A model generated the notes under the pieces. That model was not told the origin of the DNA. It saw only the letters and a list, made by a program, of their open reading frames with translations, and did not search any database. DNA of 64,000 nucleotides, taken from NCBI GenBank assembly GCA_002841335.1, contig PHEY01000006.1, positions 209,532 to 273,531 of the forward strand. Reading direction: 5' to 3'. This document shows positions 8,376 through 20,199 of this stretch, piece by piece. This stretch comes from Actinobacteria bacterium HGW-Actinobacteria-2 (lineage in GTDB: Bacteria > Actinomycetota > Actinomycetes > Propionibacteriales > Propionibacteriaceae). A program made the translations under genes and the position numbers. Within the stretch, counting starts at the first letter, position 1; every line of letters begins with the position of its first letter.

Positions 8376-10085
8376 TCAGGCCGGCTTCTTGGCCGCCCAC
8401 GGCGGGGTGATGAGTCGCCAGACCTCCGCATTCACCATGCGGTCGATCTCGATGTAGAAGTTGATCGCGCCCTTGAACCCGGCGTACGGGCCGCCGTAGT
8501 CGTAGTTGTGCAACTGCTTGCAGGGCACGCCCATCTTTTCGATGACGTACTTGTCCTTGATGCCCGAGCACACGACCGCCGGCTTGTAGACCTTGATCAG
8601 GTGCTCCAACTCGGCGTGCGAGATGTCGTCGACCACGATCGAGCCCTTGGTCATCTCCGGCATCATGCCGTCGTAGTTGTGCATCTTCAGCCCGCCCGCT
8701 TCGAGAGCGGCCAACTCCTCTTCGGTCTTGCGCGGCGCGAACCGCTCCGGGTCGGGAGTGATGGTCAGTTCCTCGATGTTGCGGGAGTCGGCATCGATGG
8801 CGATCGAGTCCAGCACCCGGCTGCCTTCGTAGTCGTCGCGGTGAGCAAACTCGTAGCCGGCCGAGACCGTCGGCATGCCGATGTCGGAGAACAGCGCCTG
8901 GTAGTGGTGGGCTCGTGAGCCACCCACGTAGAGCATCACCGAGCGGCCATTGGTGCGGGTGCGGACGTCGGTGCGCACCGGCTCCAGCTCGGCCATCTCC
9001 TGGGCGATCACGACCTCGATGCGAGCGATCAGATCGTCGTCGCCGAAGTAGCGACCGATCTTGCGCAGGCTCTTGGCGGTGGACTCGGCCCCGATGAAGT
9101 TCACCTTCAGCCACGGAATGCCGAACTTCGACTCCATCATCTCGGCCATGTAGTTGATCGACCGATGGCACTGGATCAGGTTGAGGTTGGCGTCGGCCGA
9201 TCGGGCGATCTCGGAGTACTGGACGTTGCCGGAGAAGGTCGAGATCAGCTGGATGCCGCAGCGGGCCAGGATGCGCTCGATCTCGAAGGCGTCGCCGCCG
9301 ATGTTGTACTCACCGAGCATGTTGACCCGGAACGGGTTGGTCTTCATCGAGGCGGGCAGCTCTTCGGTGCCGACCACGTTGGAGAACAGCCCGTTGTTGG
9401 CGATGTGGTGGCCGGCCGACTGGCTGACCCCCTTGTAGCCCTCGCAGGAGAAGCCGAAGATGTTGATCCCCAGCTCGGCCTTCATCTCCCGGGCGACGGC
9501 ATGGACGTCGTCACCGATCAGGCCGACCGGGCAGGTGGAGAACACCGCGATCGCCTTGGGATGGAAGATCTCGTAGGCCTCCCGAATCGCCTGCGCCAGC
9601 TTCTTCTCGCCACCGAAGATGATCTCGTTCTCGGTCATGTCGGTGGTGAAGGCGTAGTTCAGGAAGTTCTGGGCATCGTCGGGGACGTCGGCCTGGTTAC
9701 GCCGGGTCATCCAGGCGTAGTACGAGCACCCCACCGGGCCGTGCACGATCTGCAGCACGTCGGTGATCGGACCCAGAACCACGCCCTTGCAGCCGGCGTA
9801 GCAGCACCCGCGCTGGGTGATGATGCCGGGAGCGGTACGGACGTTCGCCTCGATCTTGGGGATCTCGTGCGGGTCGTTCACCTTGATGTGCCGGGTCCGC
9901 TTGCGCTGCACCCGGGGCGGGTAGAACGACACCAGGTCTCGGACCAGGCCGTCGGAATCCGGAGATCCCGACGGCATGGCGAGCCCGGCATCGGGGCGGG
10001 ACAGATCCAGGGCGGAAATGGCCTCGATGTCGACTGCCGCGAGTGCCTTTGCTGGCAGCTCCGGCACGGCTTCTGGGGTCTTCAT
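8376..10085 (-). CDS. nifD: nitrogenase MoFe protein alpha subunit NifD, clostridial-type with insertion
   Basis: The alpha subunit carries FeMo-co and shares the P-cluster. It is long (569 residues). It has the P-cluster cysteines RGCCYAGCKGV, GPVGCSYYAW and FSTCPVGLIGDD, the substrate-site segment EGYKGVSQSAGHHIANN, the cofactor cysteine C306 (NLIQCHRSINYM) and the cofactor histidine H526 (KQLHNYDYGGPYAGF). After EFAHRDDYEG (about 412-421) lies an extra stretch of about 50 residues (IDADSRNIEELTITPDPERF and on to MMPEMTKGS). This corresponds to the insertion known in Clostridium pasteurianum NifD. The N-terminus has about 45 extra residues before the conserved RKRTRHI region. No vnfG/anfG lies beside it, which favours the Mo form. 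Confidence 0.96.
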   Translation of the reverse strand: MKTPEAVPELPAKALAAVDIEAISALDLSRPDAGLAMPSGSPDSDGLVRDLVSFYPPRVQRKRTRHIKVNDPHEIPKIEANVRTAPGIITQRGCCYAGCKGVVLGPITDVLQIVHGPVGCSYYAWMTRRNQADVPDDAQNFLNYAFTTDMTENEIIFGGEKKLAQAIREAYEIFHPKAIAVFSTCPVGLIGDDVHAVAREMKAELGINIFGFSCEGYKGVSQSAGHHIANNGLFSNVVGTEELPASMKTNPFRVNMLGEYNIGGDAFEIERILARCGIQLISTFSGNVQYSEIARSADANLNLIQCHRSINYMAEMMESKFGIPWLKVNFIGAESTAKSLRKIGRYFGDDDLIARIEVVIAQEMAELEPVRTDVRTRTNGRSVMLYVGGSRAHHYQALFSDIGMPTVSAGYEFAHRDDYEGSRVLDSIAIDADSRNIEELTITPDPERFAPRKTEEELAALEAGGLKMHNYDGMMPEMTKGSIVVDDISHAELEHLIKVYKPAVVCSGIKDKYVIEKMGVPCKQLHNYDYGGPYAGFKGAINFYIEIDRMVNAEVWRLITPPWAAKKPA

Positions 10086-10110
10086 GGCTGCTCCTCAGTC
10101 CGGGTCCGGC

Positions 10111-11118
<1,008 letters not shown>

Positions 11119-11166
11119 CCAGAAACAGTTTCGTGTTACAGCTTTTTGACTCGTTTTTCGGAACGT

Positions 11167-11180
11167 ATTTGTTCGCAAAT
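11167..11180. promoter_or_regulatory. inverted repeat ATTTG-TTCG-CAAAT, candidate operator or hairpin
   Basis: Perfect 5-base arms with a TTCG loop in the AT-rich block of the nif-mod gap. It may be an operator half-site pair or a small RNA hairpin in a nif leader; sequence alone does not decide. Confidence 0.3.
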
Positions 11181-11227
11181 GGATTAGCATCCCCCGGGGC
11201 ATGTATCGCGCGTGCGGGCGGGCGCGC

Positions 11228-11241
11228 GCTCACGCGTGAGC
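11228..11241. promoter_or_regulatory. 14-bp perfect palindrome GCTCACGCGTGAGC
   Basis: A perfect palindrome extended by imperfect GC-rich flanks (CGCG on both sides). It lies about midway between nifH and the HTH-TOBE regulator and could serve either direction. The binding protein is unknown. Confidence 0.4.
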
Positions 11242-11297
11242 GTGCGCGAGGCCGATTTGGTGGTGGCTTTTGAGGCGCGTGAATAATCTTCGCGCTA

Positions 11298-11334
11298 ATC
11301 CGTAAATGCGGATCAGGCAGCAGCGGATCTCCGC
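11298..11334. promoter_or_regulatory. cluster of ATCCG/CGGAT inverted repeats upstream of the HTH-TOBE gene
   Basis: ATCCG at 11298-11302 pairs with CGGAT at 11309-11313 across 6 bases, and just downstream GCGGA faces TCCGC. Together with the repeated ATGCGG(A/T) this could be an autoregulatory site for the molybdate regulator that starts at 11440. This is inference from position and symmetry only. Confidence 0.3.
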
Positions 11335-11427
11335 AGATGCGGACGTCTGATGCAGGGTGTGTGCCGGGCATGTTTCAATCCGGTTGCGCGTCTGGGATAC
11401 CCCTTTTGGGCCGCTGATGCGGTTCCC

Positions 11428-11433
11428 TACGCT
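11428..11433 (+). promoter_or_regulatory. leaderless -10 element TACGCT for the HTH-TOBE gene
   Basis: TACGCT ends 6 bases before ATG 11440 and there is no Shine-Dalgarno sequence, so the transcript probably starts at the start codon. Confidence 0.5.
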
Positions 11434-11439
11434 GCGGCC

Positions 11440-11841
11440 ATGGCGAAACTGCGAATCCGTGATGCGGCCGTCTTCCTCGGCGTCAGTGACGACACTGTGC
11501 GCCGCTGGGTGGACGCCGGTCTCATTGCCCACGAAGTGGACGAGAGCCGGCGCAAGGTCATTGACGGACGCGCGCTGGCCGAGTTCGCGCAGAACCTGGC
11601 CAACCCGATGCCCGACCCCTCCGATGTGGTGCGCTCGGCGCGCAACCGCTTCGTCGGACTGGTCACGCGGGTGGTTTCTGACCAAGTGATGTCCCAGGTG
11701 GAGCTGCAGTGTGGCCCGTTCCGCGTCGTGTCCCTGATGAGTACAGAGGCCGTCGGCGAACTCGGGCTGGAGCCCGGAGTGGTCGCGGTCGCGGTGGTGA
11801 AGGCCACCAACGTGATTGTCGAGACCCCACACCACTCCTGA
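11440..11841 (+). CDS. HTH-TOBE molybdate-responsive regulator (ModE-like, actinobacterial type)
   Basis: A 133-residue protein. Residues 1-55 form a MerR/excisionase-like helix-turn-helix (RIRDAAVFLGVSDDTVRRWV, then a wing ending in DGRALAEFAQNLA). Residues about 64-130 form a single TOBE (molbindin) domain (NRFVGLVTRVVSD, STEAVGELGLEPGVVAVAVV, KATNVIVETP) that in this family binds molybdate. Start chosen at ATG 11440 because of the leaderless -10 six bases upstream. It heads the modABC genes (10 bases before modA) and faces the nif operon, so control of both by Mo supply is an attractive inference. It is not a classical ModE, whose N-terminal domain is LysR-like. Confidence 0.8.
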   Translation: MAKLRIRDAAVFLGVSDDTVRRWVDAGLIAHEVDESRRKVIDGRALAEFAQNLANPMPDPSDVVRSARNRFVGLVTRVVSDQVMSQVELQCGPFRVVSLMSTEAVGELGLEPGVVAVAVVKATNVIVETPHHS

Positions 11842-11851
11842 AAGGAAGCAG

Positions 11852-12613
11852 ATGTCCACCAGAGTCACCACTGCGATCGCCAGTGCCCTGATCGGGCTCG
11901 GCCTGGCCCTGTCCGGTTGCAGCGCCCCACCGTCCACTCCCACGCTGACCGTCTTCGCCGCGGCATCGATGAAGACGACCTTCACCACGCTCGGCCAGAA
12001 GTTCGAGGCGGCCCACCCGGGAGTGAAGGTGGCGTTCAACTTCGCCGGCGCCCAGACCCTCAGCGACCAGATCATCCAGGGGGCCAGCGCGGACGTGTTC
12101 GCCTCGGCCAACGAGGCCAACATGAAGCCGGTCACCGATGCTGCACTGAACGCCTCCGAGGTGAAGCTCTACGCCAGCAACCAGCTCGAGATCGCGGTGC
12201 CGCCGTCCAACCCGGCCAAGATCAGTTCCTTCGCCGATCTGGGTGGCAAGGACGTGAAGCTGGTGATCTGTGCGGTGGCCGTCCCGTGTGGTTCGGCAAC
12301 CCAGAAGGTGGTCGCTGCGACCGGGGTCGTGCTGCACCCGGTGAGTGAGGAGCAGGCCGTCACCGATGTGCTCGCCAAGGTGGTCGCCGGCGAGGCTGAC
12401 GCCGGCCTGGTCTACCGCACCGACGTGATCGCGGCCGGCAGCAAGGTGCTCGGCGTGCCGTTCCCCGAGTCGGCCAAGGCCATCAACCGCAACACCATCG
12501 TGACGCTGAAGAAGGCGCCGCAACCGGCGCTGGCCCAGCAGTTCGTCGACCTGGTGATGAGCGTCGAGGGCCAGAAGGTCCTCGCCGACGCGGGCTTCGG
12601 CGCGGCCGGTTGA
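11852..12613 (+). CDS. modA: molybdate ABC transporter, substrate-binding lipoprotein ModA
   Basis: A 253-residue extracytoplasmic binding protein, lipid-anchored through LSGC after a hydrophobic signal. Typical ModA segments are [13 protein letters not shown] near the mature N-terminus, [28 protein letters not shown], and the late [13 protein letters not shown]. It captures molybdate (or tungstate) and passes it to ModB. Start ATG 11852 is preceded by AAAGGAAG. The gene sits between the regulator and modB. Confidence 0.93.
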   Translation: MSTRVTTAIASALIGLGLALSGCSAPPSTPTLTVFAAASMKTTFTTLGQKFEAAHPGVKVAFNFAGAQTLSDQIIQGASADVFASANEANMKPVTDAALNASEVKLYASNQLEIAVPPSNPAKISSFADLGGKDVKLVICAVAVPCGSATQKVVAATGVVLHPVSEEQAVTDVLAKVVAGEADAGLVYRTDVIAAGSKVLGVPFPESAKAINRNTIVTLKKAPQPALAQQFVDLVMSVEGQKVLADAGFGAAG

Positions 12614-12620
12614 GCCGTCC

Positions 12621-13472
12621 ATGACTGCCACCCTCACTCGCACCGAGACGGTGACGCCTTCCCGGCGGGTCAGCCCGCCGGGGGGCTTCGCCTATTCGGC
12701 GGTGCCCTGGTGGTTGACGGTGCCGGCGGCGGCCGGGGCCCTGCTGGTGCTGGTGCCGCTGGTGGCCATGGGTACCCGTGTCGACTGGAGTCGGTTCGTC
12801 GAACTGATCACCTCGTCCTCATCGTTGGCGGCGCTCGGCCTGAGCCTGCAGACGTCGCTGACTGCGACCGCGCTGTGCCTGGTGCTGGGGGTGCCGTTGG
12901 CGCTGGTACTGGCGCGCACCGAGTTCCGCGGGCAGCAGCTGGTGCGCTCGCTGGTCCTGCTGCCCCTGGTGTTGCCGCCGGTGGTCGGCGGCATCGCGCT
13001 GCTTTACACCTTCGGACGCCAGGGGCTGATCGGTGCCTCGCTGGACGTGTTGGGCATCCACATCGCCTTCTCCACTGCGGCGGTCGTGCTGGCTCAGACG
13101 TTCGTGGCGCTGCCCTTCCTGGTGGTGTCGCTGGAGGGCACGCTGCGCACGTTCGGACAGCGATATGAGGCGATCGCGACCACCTTGGGGGCGCAGCCAT
13201 CCACGGTGCTGCTGCGAGTGACGCTGCCGTTGGTGATGCCCGGGTTGGTGTCAGCGGCGGTGCTGTCCTTCGCCCGGTCGCTGGGGGAGTTCGGCGCCAC
13301 GATCACCTTCGCCGGAAGCCTGCAAGGGGTGACCCGGACGTTGCCGCTGGAGATCTATCTGCAGCGCGTCAACGATCCGGACGCCGCCATCGCGCTCTCC
13401 TTGGTGCTGGTGGTGGTGGCGATCGTGACCACCGCGGTCACCAGCCGCATCGCTGAACGGACCCACCGATGA
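12621..13472 (+). CDS. modB: molybdate ABC transporter permease ModB
   Basis: A 283-residue inner-membrane permease with about six hydrophobic segments and the cytoplasmic EAA-type loop ([20 protein letters not shown]...) that docks on ModC. It begins 7 bases after modA with no strong Shine-Dalgarno sequence and overlaps modC by 4 bases (ATGA), suggesting translational coupling. Confidence 0.92.
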   Translation: MTATLTRTETVTPSRRVSPPGGFAYSAVPWWLTVPAAAGALLVLVPLVAMGTRVDWSRFVELITSSSSLAALGLSLQTSLTATALCLVLGVPLALVLARTEFRGQQLVRSLVLLPLVLPPVVGGIALLYTFGRQGLIGASLDVLGIHIAFSTAAVVLAQTFVALPFLVVSLEGTLRTFGQRYEAIATTLGAQPSTVLLRVTLPLVMPGLVSAAVLSFARSLGEFGATITFAGSLQGVTRTLPLEIYLQRVNDPDAAIALSLVLVVVAIVTTAVTSRIAERTHR

Positions 13473-14539
13473 GTCTGATGATGCAGGCCGAGGTGGCCGA
13501 GCGCGGCTTCGAAGTCGAGTTGCAGGCCGAGCCGGGCGAGCGAATCGCCGTCTTGGGCCACAACGGTGCCGGGAAGTCGACGCTGCTGGCCGTGCTGGCC
13601 GGGCTGCTGCGTCCTGACCGTGGCCGGGCGAGTCTGGACGGCCGCACCTTGTTCGACGTGGACGGCCGGCGTGGGCGTTGGTTGGCTCCGCACGCTCGGG
13701 GGATCGCACTGTTGGCGCAGGACGCCCTGCTGTTCCCGCATCTGAGCGTGCTGGACAACGTCGCCTTCGGGCCGCGCAGTGCCGGCGTGAGCGTTGCCGT
13801 CGCTCGGCAGCGGGCCGCCAGTTGGCTGGAGGAGGTGGGTGTCGCCGACCTGGCCGGACGGCGTCCGCACCAACTCTCCGGCGGCCAGGCTCAGCGGGTG
13901 GCGATCGCCCGGGCGCTGGCCGCCGAGCCACGCCTGTTGCTGCTGGACGAGCCGATGGCCGCGCTCGATGTGGCGATGGCGCCGCTGCTGCGGCGGTTGC
14001 TGGGGCGGGTGCTGGCCGACCGGTCCTCGATCCTGATCACCCACGACCTGCTGGACGCGTTGCTGTTGTCGGATCGAATCATCGTGATGGATGGCGGACG
14101 GGTGGCCGAGACCGGCCCGACCGAGGAGGTGCTGCGGCATCCGCGCACCCGCTTCACCGCTCGCATCGCCGGGGTGAATCTGATCCGTGGCAGCTATCGC
14201 GGGGGTGCGGTGGTCGACGCCAGCGGGCTGAGTGTGCTCGGGGCGGTGAAGGAGGGCGAGGCGGTGGTCGAGGGCGCGGCCGCTGCGGCGGTGTTCGCGC
14301 CCTCGGTAGTGTCGATCCACACCCAGCCGCCTGCAGGCAGTCCGCGCAACAACCTCACTGTGACCATCGCCGAGTTGGAGCCGCTGGGTGAACTCATCCG
14401 CGTCCGGGCGGACGATCATCGCGGCCACTTGCTGTCGGCCGACGTCACCGCGCGTTCGGTCGCAGAGCTTGACCTGTTTCCCGGACGCGAGGTGACGTAC
14501 TCGGTCAAAGCCGCCGGTGTGACGGTGTATCCGCTGTGA
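13469..14539 (+). CDS. modC: molybdate ABC transporter ATP-binding protein ModC
   Basis: A 356-residue ATPase with Walker [10 protein letters not shown], signature LSGGQAQR, Walker [13 protein letters not shown] and H-loop [12 protein letters not shown]-terminal TOBE domain from about residue 290 ([18 protein letters not shown]) likely senses oxyanion, as in other ModC proteins. It energises uptake through ModB and overlaps modB by four bases. Confidence 0.93.
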   Translation: MSLMMQAEVAERGFEVELQAEPGERIAVLGHNGAGKSTLLAVLAGLLRPDRGRASLDGRTLFDVDGRRGRWLAPHARGIALLAQDALLFPHLSVLDNVAFGPRSAGVSVAVARQRAASWLEEVGVADLAGRRPHQLSGGQAQRVAIARALAAEPRLLLLDEPMAALDVAMAPLLRRLLGRVLADRSSILITHDLLDALLLSDRIIVMDGGRVAETGPTEEVLRHPRTRFTARIAGVNLIRGSYRGGAVVDASGLSVLGAVKEGEAVVEGAAAAAVFAPSVVSIHTQPPAGSPRNNLTVTIAELEPLGELIRVRADDHRGHLLSADVTARSVAELDLFPGREVTYSVKAAGVTVYPL

Positions 14540-14544
14540 CCGGA

Positions 14545-14757
14545 TCAGTCGACGGCGAGTTGCACCTCGGTCGCCTTCACCAACGCGTAGGTCGAGGCGC
14601 CCACGCTGAGGCCGAGATCGTCGACGGCGTCCTTGGTGACGGCTGCGGTCACCACCAGGTCGGTGCCGTCGATGGCGACCTTCACGATCGACATCGCTTC
14701 ACCGGTGGTGATCGAGACGACCTTGCCGGGGAACTGATTGCGGGTGGACAAACGCAC
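14545..14757 (-). CDS. mop: molbindin (Mop), molybdate-storage/buffer protein
   Basis: A 70-residue single-TOBE protein (RLSTRNQFPGKVVSITTGEAM, then TKDAVDDLGLSVGASTYALVKATEV). The start is a GTG at 14757, fixed by an excellent AGGAGG Shine-Dalgarno five bases before it; a longer frame upstream is rejected. Mop proteins form hexamers that bind several molybdate ions in the cytoplasm. It lies on the minus strand, convergent with modC. Confidence 0.88.
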   Translation of the reverse strand: MRLSTRNQFPGKVVSITTGEAMSIVKVAIDGTDLVVTAAVTKDAVDDLGLSVGASTYALVKATEVQLAVD

Positions 14758-14762
14758 ACCGA

Positions 14763-14768
14763 CCTCCT
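14763..14768 (-). promoter_or_regulatory. strong Shine-Dalgarno AGGAGG deciding the mop start
   Basis: On the minus strand AGGAGG lies five bases before GTG 14757. It is among the strongest ribosome-binding sites in the window and gives Mop the expected family length. Confidence 0.7.
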
Positions 14769-14966
14769 GGGTGCTGGTGTGTTGGCGCCGTTGCGCCGAC
14801 AGCAGGTTAGCGCCATCTTCGTCCGCGAATACCACCTGACTAGGGGTGACGGGGGGCGGTCCGGCCGCAGAAGCGGGTCATTTCCGGCGGTGACCGGAGC
14901 AGGTGCACGGTGTACTCGCTGTGGTCGCAGCAGGTGCGAATCGAGCAGAAAGTGAGGGCATCGGCA

Positions 14967-15863
14967 ATGCTGTCACCCGATCCGGCCCTGATCGAGCGCC
15001 TTCTGCGCGATGACGTGCCCAGCTTGGACCTCACCAGCGCGGTGTTGGAGCTGCCGCCGGTGCGGTCACGAATGACCTTCGTAGCGCGCGAGCCGCTGGT
15101 GCTGGCGGGGGTGTCGACCGTGGTCGCTCTGTTGGAGCGCTGTGGTGCCGCTGTGGTGTCGGTCGCCGATCCTGGTCGGTGGGCCGAACCGGGGCAGGCG
15201 TTGTTGGTGGCCGAGGGCACCGCGGTGCAGCTTCACCTGGCGTGGAAGGTGTGCGCGAACGTCCTGGAGTTCGCCGGCGGTGTGGCCACTCGCACGGCAC
15301 GGCTGGTCGAGGCCGCCCGGACGGTGACCCCGGACATCGAGGTGCTGGCTACCCGCAAACTCGTCCCCGGGACCAAGGAGATCGCCATCGAGGCGGTGAC
15401 CTCCGGCGGTGCGCTGCCGCACCGGTTGGGGCTGTCGGAGACCGTGTTGGTGTTCGACCAGCACACCGTCTTTCTCGGTGGCGTCGAGGGGCTCATCGCC
15501 CGGCTTCCCCAGGTGGCGGCCCGGGCGGGTGGGAAACCGGTCGTGGTCGAGGTCACCTCGGTCGCCGAGGCTGTCGCGCTGGCCGAAGCCGGCGTGGGCG
15601 GGCTGCAGTTCGACAAGCTAGGCCCGGCCGAGTTGGCTGCTGCGGTGGCGGCTGTCCGACATGTGGCCCCTCAACTCCGACTTCTTGCGGCCGGAGGCAT
15701 CAATGCTGCCAACGCGGCGTCCTACGCCGCGACCGGGGTGAATGGCCTGGTCAGCTCGTGGATGTACACCGGAACGGGAACCGACGTCGGCGTCACCATC
15801 GCCCCGGGCGTCCCGGAATCGGCGTCGGAGCCGTTCGCAGCACCGAGTTATGGTGGCTGTTGA
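14967..15863 (+). CDS. modD: ModD, nicotinate-nucleotide-pyrophosphorylase-like protein of molybdate loci
   Basis: A 298-residue member of the quinolinate phosphoribosyltransferase fold found in molybdenum operons (ModD). Recognisable stretches are DVPSLDLTSAVL at the N-terminus, EFAGGVATRTARLVEAA, TRKLVPGTKEIAIEA, HRLGLSETVLVFDQH and the closing AAGGINAANAASYAATGV. Its exact reaction is not established. NadC is the alternative, but the mod context and the TRKLVPGTK variant favour ModD. Start ATG 14967 has GAGG about ten bases upstream. The following gene begins at or near its stop codon. Confidence 0.8.
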   Translation: MLSPDPALIERLLRDDVPSLDLTSAVLELPPVRSRMTFVAREPLVLAGVSTVVALLERCGAAVVSVADPGRWAEPGQALLVAEGTAVQLHLAWKVCANVLEFAGGVATRTARLVEAARTVTPDIEVLATRKLVPGTKEIAIEAVTSGGALPHRLGLSETVLVFDQHTVFLGGVEGLIARLPQVAARAGGKPVVVEVTSVAEAVALAEAGVGGLQFDKLGPAELAAAVAAVRHVAPQLRLLAAGGINAANAASYAATGVNGLVSSWMYTGTGTDVGVTIAPGVPESASEPFAAPSYGGC

Positions 15864-15880
15864 GGGCTTCAAAGACGGGG

Positions 15881-17106
15881 GTGGCATTGCTGCGGGTGTG
15901 GGCGCGACGCTTGCTGATCGCCCTGCCCACGGTCCTGGCCGCGCTCTTCGTCACCGGTGGGGGATTGTCCTCCGACCCGCTGTGGCCCTGGAACCCGCAC
16001 CTCGCCGATTTCGACGTGTACTACCGCACTGGCACCCTGGTCCTTCAGGGGAAGGACATCTTCACCCCCGAGGGGCTGCCGTGGGTGTACCCGCCCTTCG
16101 CCGCGCTGCTGGCGGCGGTGCTGGCGTTGCTGCCGTGGGCGGTGGTGACTGCGGCATGGGGCTTGCTGGGGGCGGCTGCGCTGCTGGCGGTGCTCTATCG
16201 GCTCGGGCTCAGCGGCTGGCGGCTCAGTGTGGTCGGCCTGGTGTCGGTGCTGTTCGTGGCACCGGTGAGTCAGACCTTCGCCTTCGGCCAGCTCGGCATC
16301 CTGCTGGTGGCTGCGGCTGTGCTCGACTCGATGCCGGGTCGCCGCTTTCTCAAACGGCGCATCCTGCCCGAGGGCTGGCTGACCGGTCTGGCGACCGCGG
16401 TGAAGCTCACTCCGGCGGTGATCGCGGCGGCCAACTTCGTCACCGGACGCCGCCGTCCGGCCTGGACGGCGCTGGCCACCTTCGTCGCGGCCACCGCGAC
16501 CGGCTTGCTGTTGTGGGCGGACTCGCTGCACTACTGGGGCGGGCTGATTCGCGGTGACAGTGGCACCAACAGCGGGCTGATCTACGCCGCCAACCAGTCG
16601 GTGCTGGCCATGGCGGTGCGGCTGAGTCGACACTCGACGATGGGCTGGGTGTGGCTGAGCCTGTTGGTGTTGGCGTTGGGGCTATGGGCCGCAGCGCTGT
16701 GGCATCGCCGCGGGCAGCCGCGATTCGCGCTGGTGCTGGCCGGACTGACCGGCCTGCTGGCGTCCCCGATCTCGTGGTCGCACCACTACGTGTGGGTCGT
16801 CCCGCTGGTGATCGTGCTGTGGCAGGAGCGCAGCCTGCCGGCCGTCCTGCGGTGGTTCGGGCAGGTCTACGCGCTATGGATCATCACTGCGCCGTTCATG
16901 CACATTCCGATGGGCGCCGACGTGGAGTTCTCCTACGGCTGGTGGGAGCTGTTGGTCGACGATGCGGGCATCGTGGCCGGGGTGGTGTTCCTGATTCTGG
17001 CGGTGATCGCGGCTCTCGGGAGCCGGAATAGCGCGAGCGCTACAATAGTTGAGTCTGGTGAACTCAACTTTGCCGAGACCCTTGTTGACAAGGAGAAAGA
17101 GCGCTG

Positions 17107-17107
<1 letters not shown>
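15881..17107 (+). CDS. second GT87 (DUF2029)-family glycosyltransferase
   Basis: A polytopic membrane protein of about 408 residues. It shares with the gene at 45-1244 an early acidic motif (LADFDVYYRTGTLVL), VYPPFAALLAAVLALLPW and late SPISWSHHYVWVVP. The start is uncertain: GTG 15881 is used here, and TTG 15860, overlapping the modD stop, is possible. The last 25 codons run through the clpB promoter and HAIR operator, and its TGA overlaps the clpB ATG by one base. Function in envelope glycan synthesis is inferred from the family. Confidence 0.72.
17025..17050 (+). promoter_or_regulatory. sigma-H/SigR-type promoter for clpB (GGAAT-N18-GTT)
   Basis: GGAAT at 17025-17029 and GTT at 17048-17050 are separated by 18 bases, the known consensus of SigH/SigR-type ECF sigma factors of actinobacteria that control heat and thiol stress genes. 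A TACAAT at 17041-17046 may in addition serve as a -10 for a housekeeping sigma factor. It lies inside the 3' end of the GT87 gene, about 60 bases before clpB. Confidence 0.65.
17047..17069. promoter_or_regulatory. HAIR operator (HspR binding site)
   Basis: AGTTGAGT-N7-ACTCAACT, a perfect inverted repeat with 8-base arms. It matches the HAIR consensus CTTGAGT-N7-ACTCAAG at all positions except the outermost base of each arm. HspR bound here would cover the promoter start and repress clpB until heat shock. Confidence 0.85.
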
Positions 17108-19683
<2,576 letters not shown>

Positions 19684-19695
19684 CCACCACCGAGC

Positions 19696-19701
19696 TAGCC
19701 T
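19696..19701 (+). promoter_or_regulatory. leaderless -10 element TAGCCT
   Basis: TAGCCT ends six bases before GTG 19708, with no Shine-Dalgarno sequence, indicating a separate leaderless transcript just after clpB. Confidence 0.5.
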
Positions 19702-19707
19702 GGCACT

Positions 19708-20193
19708 GTGAACGGTGTTCATCGGGTTTTGGTGATCGTGGCCTGTGGTGCGCTCACGGGCGGCTGCAGCGCAGTGTGGAACGAGAGCGTCGGGCGCGCG
19801 CCCTCGATCACGCCGGCACCGGTGGTGACGCCGTCCCCGTACAAGTCCACGCTGGCAGCGGGGGCGAAGTGCGAGCGCCTGAACCCTGCGCAACTCGGGG
19901 ACTTCCAGGACGCCGCGGCGATCGGCGGCGCGGTCAAATACACCCATGGCGTGGTGGTGAAGGCGAACGACGGGTGGTCGCTGGCGGCACTGCATGCTGA
20001 GGTGTTCCCCAACCCGTTCGACTACACCAGGGAGAACGTGCCCGAGACGGACTATTGGGTAGCTGACGCCGACGCCCTCGACCCTGAGAGTTGGGCTGAC
20101 CACCCGAAGTACCTGAGGGTCTCCGGCGCCTCGTCCGACTCGGTCGCGGCGATGGCGACGGCCTGCCTGAAAGCCGAGTTGGCGAAGTCCTGA
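19708..20193 (+). CDS. small putative lipoprotein of unknown function
   Basis: A 161-residue protein with a hydrophobic signal ending in LTGGC, a plausible though not ideal lipobox, then a Pro/Thr-rich spacer (ITPAPVVTPSPYKS) and a compact domain of about 110 residues with two further cysteines (AKCERLNP near the start, TACLKAEL near the end) that could form a disulfide. GTG start supported by the leaderless -10. I recognise no family. Convergent with the next gene, seven bases apart, no clear terminator. Confidence 0.6.
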   Translation: MNGVHRVLVIVACGALTGGCSAVWNESVGRAPSITPAPVVTPSPYKSTLAAGAKCERLNPAQLGDFQDAAAIGGAVKYTHGVVVKANDGWSLAALHAEVFPNPFDYTRENVPETDYWVADADALDPESWADHPKYLRVSGASSDSVAAMATACLKAELAKS

Positions 20194-20199
20194 CGCGGA

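Noticed and set aside
8363-8431. 23 extra N-terminal residues of NifK
   Set aside because: They would overlap the nifD end, are Arg/Ser-rich and not NifK-like; the internal ATG has a proper Shine-Dalgarno sequence.
8376-10085. Alternative V- or Fe-only nitrogenase
   Set aside because: There is no vnfG/anfG between D and K, nifEN are present, and a molybdate transporter adjoins; NifD motifs match the Mo type.
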